Of a stretch of 43,010 nt of DNA, positions 31,696-38,611 are shown piece after piece (positions within the stretch are counted from its first letter, which is position 1; each line of letters opens with the position of its first letter). The translations under genes and the position numbers were made by a program. This DNA is from Verrucomicrobia bacterium UBA3841 (lineage in GTDB: Bacteria; Verrucomicrobiota; Kiritimatiellia; RFP12; UBA1067): assembly GCA_002392765.1 (NCBI GenBank), contig DGHT01000054.1, forward strand, positions 1 through 43,010. The letters are read 5' to 3'. The notes below the pieces were generated by a model, which worked only from the letters and a program-made list of their open reading frames with translations, did no database searches and was not told the origin of the DNA.

Positions 31696-33192
31696 ATGGA
31701 CGAAAAGAAGCACATACCACTTCCGCTGAAGTACAGGCCGATGCGGTTTTCCGACGTGATCGGACAGGAGCACGTAGTCAGGACGCTTTGCAACGCGATC
31801 GAGGCGGACCGCGTGGCGAACGCCTACCTGTTCGTCGGCTCGCGCGGAATAGGCAAAACCACTCTTTCGAGGATTTTCGCCAAAGCGCTGAACTGCCTTT
31901 CTCCGGAGGGGCGCGAACCGTGCTGCAAATGCTCCAACTGTCTTGAAATAGCGCGCGGCGGTTCGATGGACGTCACCGAAATCGACGCCGCGTCGCACAA
32001 CAAGGTCGACGACGTAAAACCCATAATCGAAGACGTGCAGTTCAAGCCGTCTTCTTCGAAGTACAAGATCTTCGTCATCGACGAATGCCACATGCTGAGT
32101 TCTGCGGCGTGGAACGCGCTTCTCAAGACGCTCGAGGAGCCGCCGCCGTACGCGCGGTTCGTATTCGCCACGACGGAGGGCGAAAAGGTCCTGCCGACGA
32201 TCGTCTCCCGCTGCCAGCGCTTCGACCTGAGGCGCATCCAGACGCACGATATAGTATCGCGCCTTGAACACATCTGCAAAGAGGAAGGCATCGATGCCGA
32301 CGACGACACGCTTCTCGCCATCGCCCGCGGCGCCGAAGGCGGAATGCGCGACGCCCTTTCGTCTCTGGACCAGCTGATCGCCTTCACCGGCGGGAAAATC
32401 ACCGAAAACGACGCCCTTGGCGTATTCGGACTCGTCAGCCGCGCCGCCCTCGAAGGTCTGGCGGACGCCATAATCGCCGGAGACGTCAAGTCCATTCTCG
32501 AACGCGTCGAATCTTTCGACTCGGCGGGGAAAAACATGCGCAGGGTGGCCGCCGAACTCATGGCGCACTTCCGCAACCTTATCGTCGTACAGGCCGCGGG
32601 GTCCCGCGTTCCGTCGCTGGAGGCGACAGATGCGCAGATAGCGACTCTGGAGCGGCAGGCCGCCGCGATCGACCCTTCGAGAGTGTTCCGGATCTGCGAC
32701 CAGCTCGCCGAGCTGGAGGAGAAACTGAGGTACACGCTCAGCGTGCGCGCGCAGATAGAGCTGACGCTTATCCGCGCCAGCAGGATCGCATCCACCGCCA
32801 CGGTCGAGGAATTGATGAGGGCTGTACGCGAACTCAAGTCGCAGACTCAGGGGGGCGGAGTCTCCGTTCCGGCCCGGCCCGCCCCGGTACAGGCGGCTGC
32901 CACTGCCGTTCATATTGACGGAGCGAGACGCTCCATCTCCTTGACCGCGCCGGCGGCGCACGCGGCAGCCACTGCCGTTCATATTGACGGAGCGAGACGC
33001 TCCATCTCCTTGACCGCGCCGGCGGCGCACGCGGCAGCCCCTGCCGTTCCGCCGCAGACGGTGCCCGAACCGGTTGTCCCGGAATCGTCCGACCCGGGTG
33101 CGATGCGTTCCAAGCTTATGGACGATCCGAAACTCAACTCGCTCCTGCTTTCGGTGCCGGGAGCGAAAATCCGCGATATAAGGGAGGCTTGA
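31696..33192 (+). CDS. dnaX: DNA polymerase III subunit tau
   Basis: 498 residues. This is the clamp-loader ATPase of the replisome. Walker A GSRGIGKTT (48-56), the zinc-finger cysteines in CLSPEGREPCCKCSNC, Walker B VIDECHML and sensor SRCQRFD are all present. The C-terminal part after about 380 is a linker with low complexity, followed by a short end (MRSKLMDDPKLNSLLLSVPGAKIRDI). In the linker two perfect 23-residue units of AAATAVHIDGARRSISL plus TAPAAH occur in tandem. They are encoded by a 69-bp repeat (32893-33030) whose core is an interspersed palindromic repeat also found between genes. No ribosome binding site; leaderless start. No A-rich slippery site for a gamma form was seen. The TGA is followed after one base by the next gene. 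Confidence 0.93.
   Translation: MDEKKHIPLPLKYRPMRFSDVIGQEHVVRTLCNAIEADRVANAYLFVGSRGIGKTTLSRIFAKALNCLSPEGREPCCKCSNCLEIARGGSMDVTEIDAASHNKVDDVKPIIEDVQFKPSSSKYKIFVIDECHMLSSAAWNALLKTLEEPPPYARFVFATTEGEKVLPTIVSRCQRFDLRRIQTHDIVSRLEHICKEEGIDADDDTLLAIARGAEGGMRDALSSLDQLIAFTGGKITENDALGVFGLVSRAALEGLADAIIAGDVKSILERVESFDSAGKNMRRVAAELMAHFRNLIVVQAAGSRVPSLEATDAQIATLERQAAAIDPSRVFRICDQLAELEEKLRYTLSVRAQIELTLIRASRIASTATVEELMRAVRELKSQTQGGGVSVPARPAPVQAAATAVHIDGARRSISLTAPAAHAAATAVHIDGARRSISLTAPAAHAAAPAVPPQTVPEPVVPESSDPGAMRSKLMDDPKLNSLLLSVPGAKIRDIREA
32893..33030 (+). repeat. Two 69-bp units in frame inside dnaX
   Basis: Units 32893-32961 and 32962-33030 differ at one base. Each contains the 39-bp interspersed repeat (32906-32944 and 32975-33013) with hairpin GGAGCG-AGA-CGCTCC. 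The unit length of 69 is a multiple of three, so the frame is kept. The flanks of the core (GCGGCAGCCACTG and CCGCGCCGGCGGCGCAC) extend the duplicated unit beyond the mobile core. Confidence 0.9.
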
Positions 33193-33193
33193 T

Positions 33194-33658
33194 ATGCTCG
33201 GAGCAGGTTGGCTGTGGATGTATCTGGGGGCGTTTCTCATGCTCCTCGAAATCGTATCCCCGGGATTCGTCATATTCTTCTTCGGACTTTCGGCTTCGAC
33301 GGTCGGCCTGATGCGTTTCGCATTCCAGGACTCGTTTACCGTTACCTGGCAGCTGGCGTCGTTTTCGTTTCTCTGCATAATCTACCTTGCGGTGCTCAGA
33401 CGGCTTCTCAGAAAACTGTTTTCGGGGTTCGTCAGCCAGAAGGGAGAAGATTTCAACGACTCGATGTCCGGAAGGACCGGCGTTGCCACCGAGGATATCG
33501 TTCCTCCGCTGACCGGCCGCGTCGAGGTGGGGGACGCGTCATGGACCGCGGTGTCCGACGTGCCGGTCGCTGCGGGCGCTGCCGTTGTAGTCATATCCAG
33601 CGACAGTCTCACTCTGAAAGTCCGGCCTGCGGTCGCGGAAGCCGGCCCGGCGAAATGA
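33194..33658 (+). CDS. NfeD-like membrane protein
   Basis: 154 residues. Two hydrophobic segments at the N-terminus (WMYLGAFLMLLEIVSPGFVIFFFGLSA and WQLASFSFLCIIYLAVL) are followed by a soluble OB-fold-like domain (SGRTGVATEDIVPPLTGRVEVGDASWTAVSD, then VAAGAAVVVISSDSLTLKVRP). This is the layout of short NfeD proteins, which work with SPFH/stomatin proteins or membrane proteases; no such partner is adjacent here. It begins one base after dnaX and overlaps rlmN by four bases (ATGA), so the three are translationally coupled. GGGAGG upstream of the ATG serves as ribosome binding site. Confidence 0.85.
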   Translation: MLGAGWLWMYLGAFLMLLEIVSPGFVIFFFGLSASTVGLMRFAFQDSFTVTWQLASFSFLCIIYLAVLRRLLRKLFSGFVSQKGEDFNDSMSGRTGVATEDIVPPLTGRVEVGDASWTAVSDVPVAAGAAVVVISSDSLTLKVRPAVAEAGPAK

Positions 33659-34680
33659 AAGCCTGGAGCATACTGCCGTGCGAGTGGAAAGACGTCCTCT
33701 CGCGCCTTGGCGCGAGACCTTTCCGCGCGGAGCAGATTCTGCAGGCTCTCTACAGGGAATGGATCGGCGACTGGTCGCAGGCGACCACCCTGCCGCTCGA
33801 CCTGCGCGAAACGCTTGCGCGCGAATGCCCGATCACGCACGCCGTGATCGCGGACGAATCCGCATCGCCCGACGGAACGAAGAAACTTCTCGTCGAATTC
33901 GAGGACGGCAACAGCGTGGAAACGGTCCTGATCCCGGCCAGGGAAAGGTTCACGCAATGCATCTCCACGCAAGTCGGCTGCGCGATGGGGTGCAGATTCT
34001 GCGCAAGCGGCGCGAACGGCATCGTCCGCTCGCTGACCGCCGACGAAATCGTCGCGCAGTACATGTGCGGAAGGAAATCCGGGGAAATCACGAACATTGT
34101 CGTGATGGGCATGGGCGAGCCTTTCGCCAACTACGACGAAACCATGCGCGCGCTTAAACTGATCAACGCCGGCAAAGGGCCGAATCTCGGCGCGAGGCAC
34201 ATCACGATATCGACGTGCGGCGTCGTTCCGGGATTCGAACGGCTCGCCTCCGAAGGCATCCAGTTCGAGCTTTCCGTCTCGCTGCACGCGCCGAACGACA
34301 GGTTGAGGGACGTTTTGATGCCCGTCAACAAAAAGTGGAACATCGACACGCTCCTGGCCGCGTGCAGGAAATACACTCTTGCGACGAAACGGATCATAAC
34401 CTTCGAATACACCGTCATCAATGGTGTGAACGATTCGCCGGCCTGCGCAAGGGAGCTCGCGGCGGCCGTGAGAAAAGTGCCGATGGCGAAGGTCAATCTC
34501 ATACCCCTTTCGCCCGTCTCCCACAGGCCCGAATACAAAACGCCGGACGAAAGCGTCATGCTGATGTTTCTGGACGTCCTGATGAAAAACGGCGTGCAGA
34601 CGATGCTCCGCCGTTCGAGGGGTCTTGGAGCGGACGCCGCGTGCGGCCAGTTGAGGTTGAGAAACATGGGGCGCGCATGA
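33655..34680 (+). CDS. rlmN: 23S rRNA/tRNA adenine-C2 methyltransferase
   Basis: 341 residues. This radical-SAM enzyme methylates C2 of A2503 in 23S rRNA and A37 in some tRNAs. CAMGCRFCASG is the CxxxCxxC iron-sulfur motif. VVMGMGEPFANYD, HITISTCGVVPG, FELSVSLHAPNDRLRDVLMPVN and KVNLIPLSPV are family motifs, and the C-terminal CGQLRLRNMG carries the catalytic Cys. The start overlaps the NfeD stop as ATGA; a longer frame runs upstream through the NfeD gene and is not real. Normal length for the family. Confidence 0.95.
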   Translation: MKAWSILPCEWKDVLSRLGARPFRAEQILQALYREWIGDWSQATTLPLDLRETLARECPITHAVIADESASPDGTKKLLVEFEDGNSVETVLIPARERFTQCISTQVGCAMGCRFCASGANGIVRSLTADEIVAQYMCGRKSGEITNIVVMGMGEPFANYDETMRALKLINAGKGPNLGARHITISTCGVVPGFERLASEGIQFELSVSLHAPNDRLRDVLMPVNKKWNIDTLLAACRKYTLATKRIITFEYTVINGVNDSPACARELAAAVRKVPMAKVNLIPLSPVSHRPEYKTPDESVMLMFLDVLMKNGVQTMLRRSRGLGADAACGQLRLRNMGRA

Positions 34681-34707
34681 AGCGCGCGACAGGGAAGGAG
34701 CTATGAG

Positions 34708-35250
34708 ATGAACGAATCCGAATTCGACAGAATCGTCCGCACGAGAAGAAGCGTGCGGAAGTTCAAACCCGACGGCGTGCCGCCCGAAATGGTCGATGCC
34801 GTAGTAAAAGCCGGTCTTCTCGCGCCCACGGGACGGAAAATGCAGTCCACCGTGATAGTGCGCATAGACGACAGCGCGCTCAAGGAGGAGATACGCGCGG
34901 AGAACGCCAGGATAATGGGCGCGCCGCCGTCTCCCGACCGGGGTCCCGATCCCTTCTACGCCGCGCCGGTGATGCTGCTTGTCATTGCGGACAAATCGAA
35001 GCCCACGCACGTCTACGACGGCGCCCTCGCGCTCGGCAACATGATGCTCAAGGCCCACGAGCTGGGACTCGCCAGCTGCTGGATCCATCGCGCCAAGGAG
35101 GAGATGGAATCTCCGCTCGGCGCGAAAATCCTCGCCCGGCTGGGTCTCGACGGGGAATGGGAGGGCATCGGACACCTCTCGCTCGGGTACGCCGCCGGCG
35201 ACCCGCCCCCGGCGTACGAAATAGCGCCGGGAAGGTACCGCGCGATTTAA
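34708..35250 (+). CDS. Nitroreductase-family flavoprotein
   Basis: 180 residues. N-terminal FDRIVRTRRSVRKFKPDGVP and AGLLAPTGRKMQSTVIVRI are the FMN-binding start of the nitroreductase fold. The middle AALALGNMMLKAHELGLASCWIH-like helix and the C-terminal LSLGYAAGDPPPAYEIAPGRYR complete it. It belongs with the short (170-190 aa) group of FMN-dependent NAD(P)H oxidoreductases; the physiological substrate is unknown. AAGGAG seven bases before the ATG supports the start. Its stop codon overlaps that of the convergent comEC by four bases, with no terminator between them. Confidence 0.88.
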   Translation: MNESEFDRIVRTRRSVRKFKPDGVPPEMVDAVVKAGLLAPTGRKMQSTVIVRIDDSALKEEIRAENARIMGAPPSPDRGPDPFYAAPVMLLVIADKSKPTHVYDGALALGNMMLKAHELGLASCWIHRAKEEMESPLGAKILARLGLDGEWEGIGHLSLGYAAGDPPPAYEIAPGRYRAI

Positions 35251-36713
35251 TACGGCATGCGCGAGCGGAGCGACAGCGCTTTCCAGACAGCGACCGCGGC
35301 GAACGCGAAAAACGCGTACCACGCCGCGCAGGCGGCGAAAGACCACTTTGCCATCTGGAAATCCAGGAACGGAATCGAGGAAAGCAGGCTGGAGACAGCA
35401 TCCATCGTCCCCGTAGCGTAGCAGGATACGCGGTTCAGGAACCCCGCTAGAGTACGGCAGAAAAATCCCACCCCTAGAGCAAGCGCGCTTGAGACGACGC
35501 TGGCGACGACAAGCGGCATCATGACGATGTTGGCGACAAGCCCGGCCGGCGTGAAGCGTCCGAAAAGGTGCGCTATTATCGGCACGCCGGCGGCCCACGC
35601 CACGGCGGTCGCCCTTATGTCGCCGGCGAAATGGCTTTCCGTGTCCGGCAATATTCCCGGAAGCGCCACCAGACTCAACATCACGACGAATGAAAGAAGA
35701 GCCCCTGGATTGAGAATCATGAACGGATCGGGTACGAACGCGAAGAAAAAGGCGATCGTCCACGCAACGAACGGATCGGGCCTTCTCCAGAAAAGATACG
35801 CCCCGTACCACAAACCCGCCATCGTCGCCGCGCGCACAGCGCTCGGCGCCATCCCGGTCAACCGCACGTACGCCCACAGCAGCGGGACGAGAAAGAGCGC
35901 GTGGAATCTCGAAGGGATGCACGCAAGCGCCAGAAGAATGACGACGAGTTTGGCGATTATAAGAACATGCAGTCCCGATATGGCGAATATGTGGATTGCA
36001 CCGGCGGAAACGAACGACTCCTTGCGGTCTTTCGGCATCCTGTGCCTTTCGCCGAGAAGAATGGCGCGGTTGAGATCGGCCACATCGGGAAAATCCTCGA
36101 TGCCGTCCGACATTCTCGCCGACAGGCTTTCCCTGGCCCTGTGGAAAAACGCGTCGGTGTCGAAACGCGGCGCAGGAGAAAGCCTTTCGGACGTCCCGGA
36201 CCGGACGCCGCACCTGAAAGCGCGCCGCCGGGGGTCAAGTACGCCCCGCCCGCGCGCAAGCCTTCCCGAAAATCTCCACCGCTCCCCGGGACGGGGAATG
36301 CCGCGCGGGGAATCGAAGGTTGCGTTCACGAAGCACGGTATCGAATCGACCGAGGCCGGGAACGACACCACCGTCTTCGCTCCGTCCTCCGCATACCTGA
36401 CCGTATCCGGGATCTTGAATTCCCGCGCGACAGACTTCCCGCCTGTCATGTCGAGCATCCTGTCCAGAGCCCTTCCCCTCGATTCCGCCGCGCGCATCGA
36501 CAGCACCGCTCCCGCGAGGAAAAGCGCGTACGTCCACGGACGCCTTAAGCGCGCGCCCGCGATCCATGCCAGCGCCGCGCAGGACAGGACAAGCGCGAAA
36601 GGCCACAACTGTGAAACCGGAGAGAGCGCGAACCCGGCCCATTCTCCGCACGCGAAGCAGGCGGCGGCCAAGAGATACGGCGCGCGGCCTCTGAACGAAT
36701 TCAGAGGATGCAC
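35247..36713 (-). CDS. ComEC/Rec2-family membrane protein
   Basis: 488 residues. An N-terminal membrane part (LLAAACFACGEWAGF, WPFALVLSCAALAWIAG), a soluble OB-like segment (GERWRFSGRLARGRG) and then the competence core with many helices: HIFAISGLHVLIIAKLVVILL is the ComEC signature, followed by RAATMAGLWYGAYLFWRRPDP and ALLSFVVMLSLVALPG. ComEC forms the channel for DNA uptake. The C-terminal metallo-beta-lactamase domain found in many members is absent, as in other short forms. It overlaps the ribF end by 13 bases, so it is coupled to the nusA-infB operon. No other competence gene is in the window. Confidence 0.88.
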   Translation of the reverse strand: MHPLNSFRGRAPYLLAAACFACGEWAGFALSPVSQLWPFALVLSCAALAWIAGARLRRPWTYALFLAGAVLSMRAAESRGRALDRMLDMTGGKSVAREFKIPDTVRYAEDGAKTVVSFPASVDSIPCFVNATFDSPRGIPRPGERWRFSGRLARGRGVLDPRRRAFRCGVRSGTSERLSPAPRFDTDAFFHRARESLSARMSDGIEDFPDVADLNRAILLGERHRMPKDRKESFVSAGAIHIFAISGLHVLIIAKLVVILLALACIPSRFHALFLVPLLWAYVRLTGMAPSAVRAATMAGLWYGAYLFWRRPDPFVAWTIAFFFAFVPDPFMILNPGALLSFVVMLSLVALPGILPDTESHFAGDIRATAVAWAAGVPIIAHLFGRFTPAGLVANIVMMPLVVASVVSSALALGVGFFCRTLAGFLNRVSCYATGTMDAVSSLLSSIPFLDFQMAKWSFAACAAWYAFFAFAAVAVWKALSLRSRMPY

Positions 36714-37522
36714 CTGCGATCCTCCGCTATCTGGGCGAAAAGTTCTTCGCGCGAGGCGAATCTCCGCTCCGGGCGTATGAAACGCAGAAACTCGGCGGCG
36801 ACAAAATCGCCTTCGGCGAAAGGGGCGTCAGGCGCCTTGCCGAAATGGATTTCGAGGACCGGCTCCTTCCATGCATCGGCGCCCATGGTCGGCGCATATC
36901 CGAAATTGGCGACGGCGGGCGCGGAACCCACTTTTACCAGGTATACGCCGCACGCGGGAAACACGATGCCGGCGCACGGCACTGCGTTGACTGTCGGGAA
37001 TCCGGCTTTCGAACCGAGCCCCTTCCCCCGGACTACATTCCCCGCCATCGTCCAGGGTCTGCCGAGCATCGCGTTGGCGTCGGCGATCCTGCCGGCGGCC
37101 AGCGCGCGGCGTATGCGCGTGGACGAAATCCTTTCGCCGCCCAGCGAAACTTCCTCCGCGACCTTCACGTTGAAGCCGTTGCGCCGCAGAAAACCGGCAT
37201 TCCCCTCTCCGTTCCTGCCGAAACGCCAGTCTCGTCCGCACCTTATCTCTCCGGCGCCGCGCAACCGCTCCATGAAAACGGACGCCGGAACGTCGGCGAG
37301 TTCCCTGTCGAAACGCAGCATCTCGACGGTCCTGACTCCGCATTCTCGGATAAGAGCGTCCTTCATTCCGGGCGTGACGAGCAGCGGCGGAGCCTTTCCG
37401 GGATCGAGAACCGACAGCGGATGGTTGGAAAAGGTCACTGCGACGTCCGCACCGTCCAGAATCGCGCGGTGTCCGAGATGGACGCCGTCGAAAAAACCGA
37501 CAGCTACCACACCGGACGTCAT
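36701..37522 (-). CDS. ribF: Bifunctional riboflavin kinase / FAD synthetase
   Basis: 273 residues, somewhat shorter than usual because it lacks the leader before the nucleotide-binding strand. It converts riboflavin to FMN and then FAD. VAVGFFDGVHLGHRAIL is the adenylyltransferase HxGH loop, ISSTRIRRALAAGRI the second adenylyltransferase motif, and GNVVRGKGLGSKAGFPTVN the kinase motif. The start at 37522 overlaps the truB stop as ATGA. The order truB-ribF is common in bacterial nusA-infB operons. Confidence 0.93.
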   Translation of the reverse strand: MTSGVVAVGFFDGVHLGHRAILDGADVAVTFSNHPLSVLDPGKAPPLLVTPGMKDALIRECGVRTVEMLRFDRELADVPASVFMERLRGAGEIRCGRDWRFGRNGEGNAGFLRRNGFNVKVAEEVSLGGERISSTRIRRALAAGRIADANAMLGRPWTMAGNVVRGKGLGSKAGFPTVNAVPCAGIVFPACGVYLVKVGSAPAVANFGYAPTMGADAWKEPVLEIHFGKAPDAPFAEGDFVAAEFLRFIRPERRFASREELFAQIAEDRRCIL

Positions 37523-38253
37523 GCGCGCATGGCCGATAGGGGCACGACAAGCGACGTCAGGGAATTGAGATCCGTCTGCATCAGCTTGTCGAACGGGATT
37601 GCGGACTCGAGATCGAACCGGCCCACGCGCGTTCTCGTCAGCGTCTCCAGCGCCGCGCCGCAACCGAGCGCCTTGCCGAATCCGTCCACCAGCGTCCTGA
37701 CGATGACGCCTTTCGTGCCCTCTAGCGAAAAACGCACTCTCGCCGGAGCGCCGGGTGTTTCGTCCGCTGCGGGTTCGAATCTGTACACGTGGGAAAGAAA
37801 TGGTTTGTGTTCGCCCGTGTCGGCGATTTCGTAGGATGCGGACATCTCCTTCCTAATGGAGGAAAACCGGCTCTCGGTCTGGAATATGTCGCCTCTGAAT
37901 TCGCGCGCCGCCTCGTCCAGTCGTTCCGGGGAGGGAAGCTGCGAAACGGTGGTTTCGGACAACACTCTCCCGTGGATGTCATGGGTGTCGGTGGCAACGC
38001 CAAGGCGCATCGTACCGGTCCATGCGCGGTCCGCGCCCATGATGTCGGCGGAGTAGCGGCTGGCATCGTTGACAAGAAGGACGAGCAGACCGGACGCCAT
38101 CGCCTCCAGCGATCCGCCGTGTCCGAGTTTGACAAGGTTGAATTTCCTCTTTACGGCTTTCACCACGCTGGAGAACGGGATTCCGGCGGGCTTGTCGACG
38201 CAAAGAAAACCGTCCGTCGCCTCAAGGATTTTCAGTTGGGACAGATTGGCCAT
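37519..38253 (-). CDS. truB: TruB-family tRNA pseudouridine synthase, altered active site
   Basis: 244 residues. The family makes pseudouridine 55 in the T loop of tRNA. GFLCVDKPAGIPFSSVVKAVKR and the C-terminal VRTLVDGFGKALGCGAALETLTRTRVGRF fit TruB. The active-site motif, normally GHTGTLDPLATG, reads GHGGSLEAMASG here: the catalytic Asp aligns with Glu50 (codon GAG at 38106-38104). DTHDIHGRV is retained, but the usual KxPxxSAxKxxGxxAYexAR stretch is degenerate (KEMSASYEIADTG). The protein may be inactive as an enzyme, or act as a tRNA-folding chaperone, a role TruB is known to have apart from catalysis. It overlaps rbfA by 32 bases and ribF by 4. Confidence 0.88.
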   Translation of the reverse strand: MANLSQLKILEATDGFLCVDKPAGIPFSSVVKAVKRKFNLVKLGHGGSLEAMASGLLVLLVNDASRYSADIMGADRAWTGTMRLGVATDTHDIHGRVLSETTVSQLPSPERLDEAAREFRGDIFQTESRFSSIRKEMSASYEIADTGEHKPFLSHVYRFEPAADETPGAPARVRFSLEGTKGVIVRTLVDGFGKALGCGAALETLTRTRVGRFDLESAIPFDKLMQTDLNSLTSLVVPLSAMRA

Positions 38254-38611
38254 TGTCGTCCGCAGGTATGTTGAGACTGTCGATCAGCGCGAGGACCGCA
38301 TCGCCCTTCTCGATGGAAAGATCGAGCTTGAACAGGAGGCGCGGAGTGAACTTCATCCTGACCTGGGCGTTTATCGCCTGCTGGAAGCGCCTGGCCCTGC
38401 TCTGAAGATGCCTTATCGCCCTGTGCTTGAACGCATCGTCCCCGAAAACCGAAACGTAGACCGTGGCGTCTCTGAGGTCTTTGCCGCAGGAAACCTTCGT
38501 AACCGTCACGGTTCCCGGAGCGACGCTGTCGCCCTGAAGCACCTGGAACATCGATTCCGCGATCACCCTGCGAAGGAGGGAGTCGAGACGCTGGAGCCTG
38601 TCTACGCTCAT
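38222..38611 (-). CDS. rbfA: Ribosome-binding factor A
   Basis: 129 residues. RbfA binds the 30S subunit and helps mature the 16S rRNA 5' end. The KH-type core is visible: MSVDRLQRLDSLLRRVIAESMFQVLQ at the start, VTVTKVSCGKDLRDATVYVSVFGDD, and INAQVRMKFTPRLLFKLDLSIEKGDAVLALID. The start at 38611 overlaps the infB stop (ATGA). The C-terminal tail runs 32 bases into truB. A longer frame upstream lies in infB and is not real. Confidence 0.92.
   Translation of the reverse strand: MSVDRLQRLDSLLRRVIAESMFQVLQGDSVAPGTVTVTKVSCGKDLRDATVYVSVFGDDAFKHRAIRHLQSRARRFQQAINAQVRMKFTPRLLFKLDLSIEKGDAVLALIDSLNIPADDNGQSVPTENP

Noticed and set aside
32893..33030. CRISPR-like array in dnaX
   Set aside because: Only two directly adjacent units without spacers, within an intact reading frame; no cas genes.
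31696..33192. Programmed frameshift giving a gamma subunit of DnaX
   Set aside because: No A-rich slippery heptamer of the Escherichia coli type was found in the expected region.
31531..33378. 615-codon minus-strand frame opposite dnaX
   Set aside because: Shadow of dnaX, including a repeat segment caused by the 69-bp units. No ribosome binding site or motif.
33382..36213. 943-codon minus-strand frame opposite nfeD, rlmN and the nitroreductase
   Set aside because: Overlaps several clear genes on the other strand and the comEC coding frame; low-complexity Arg-rich product.
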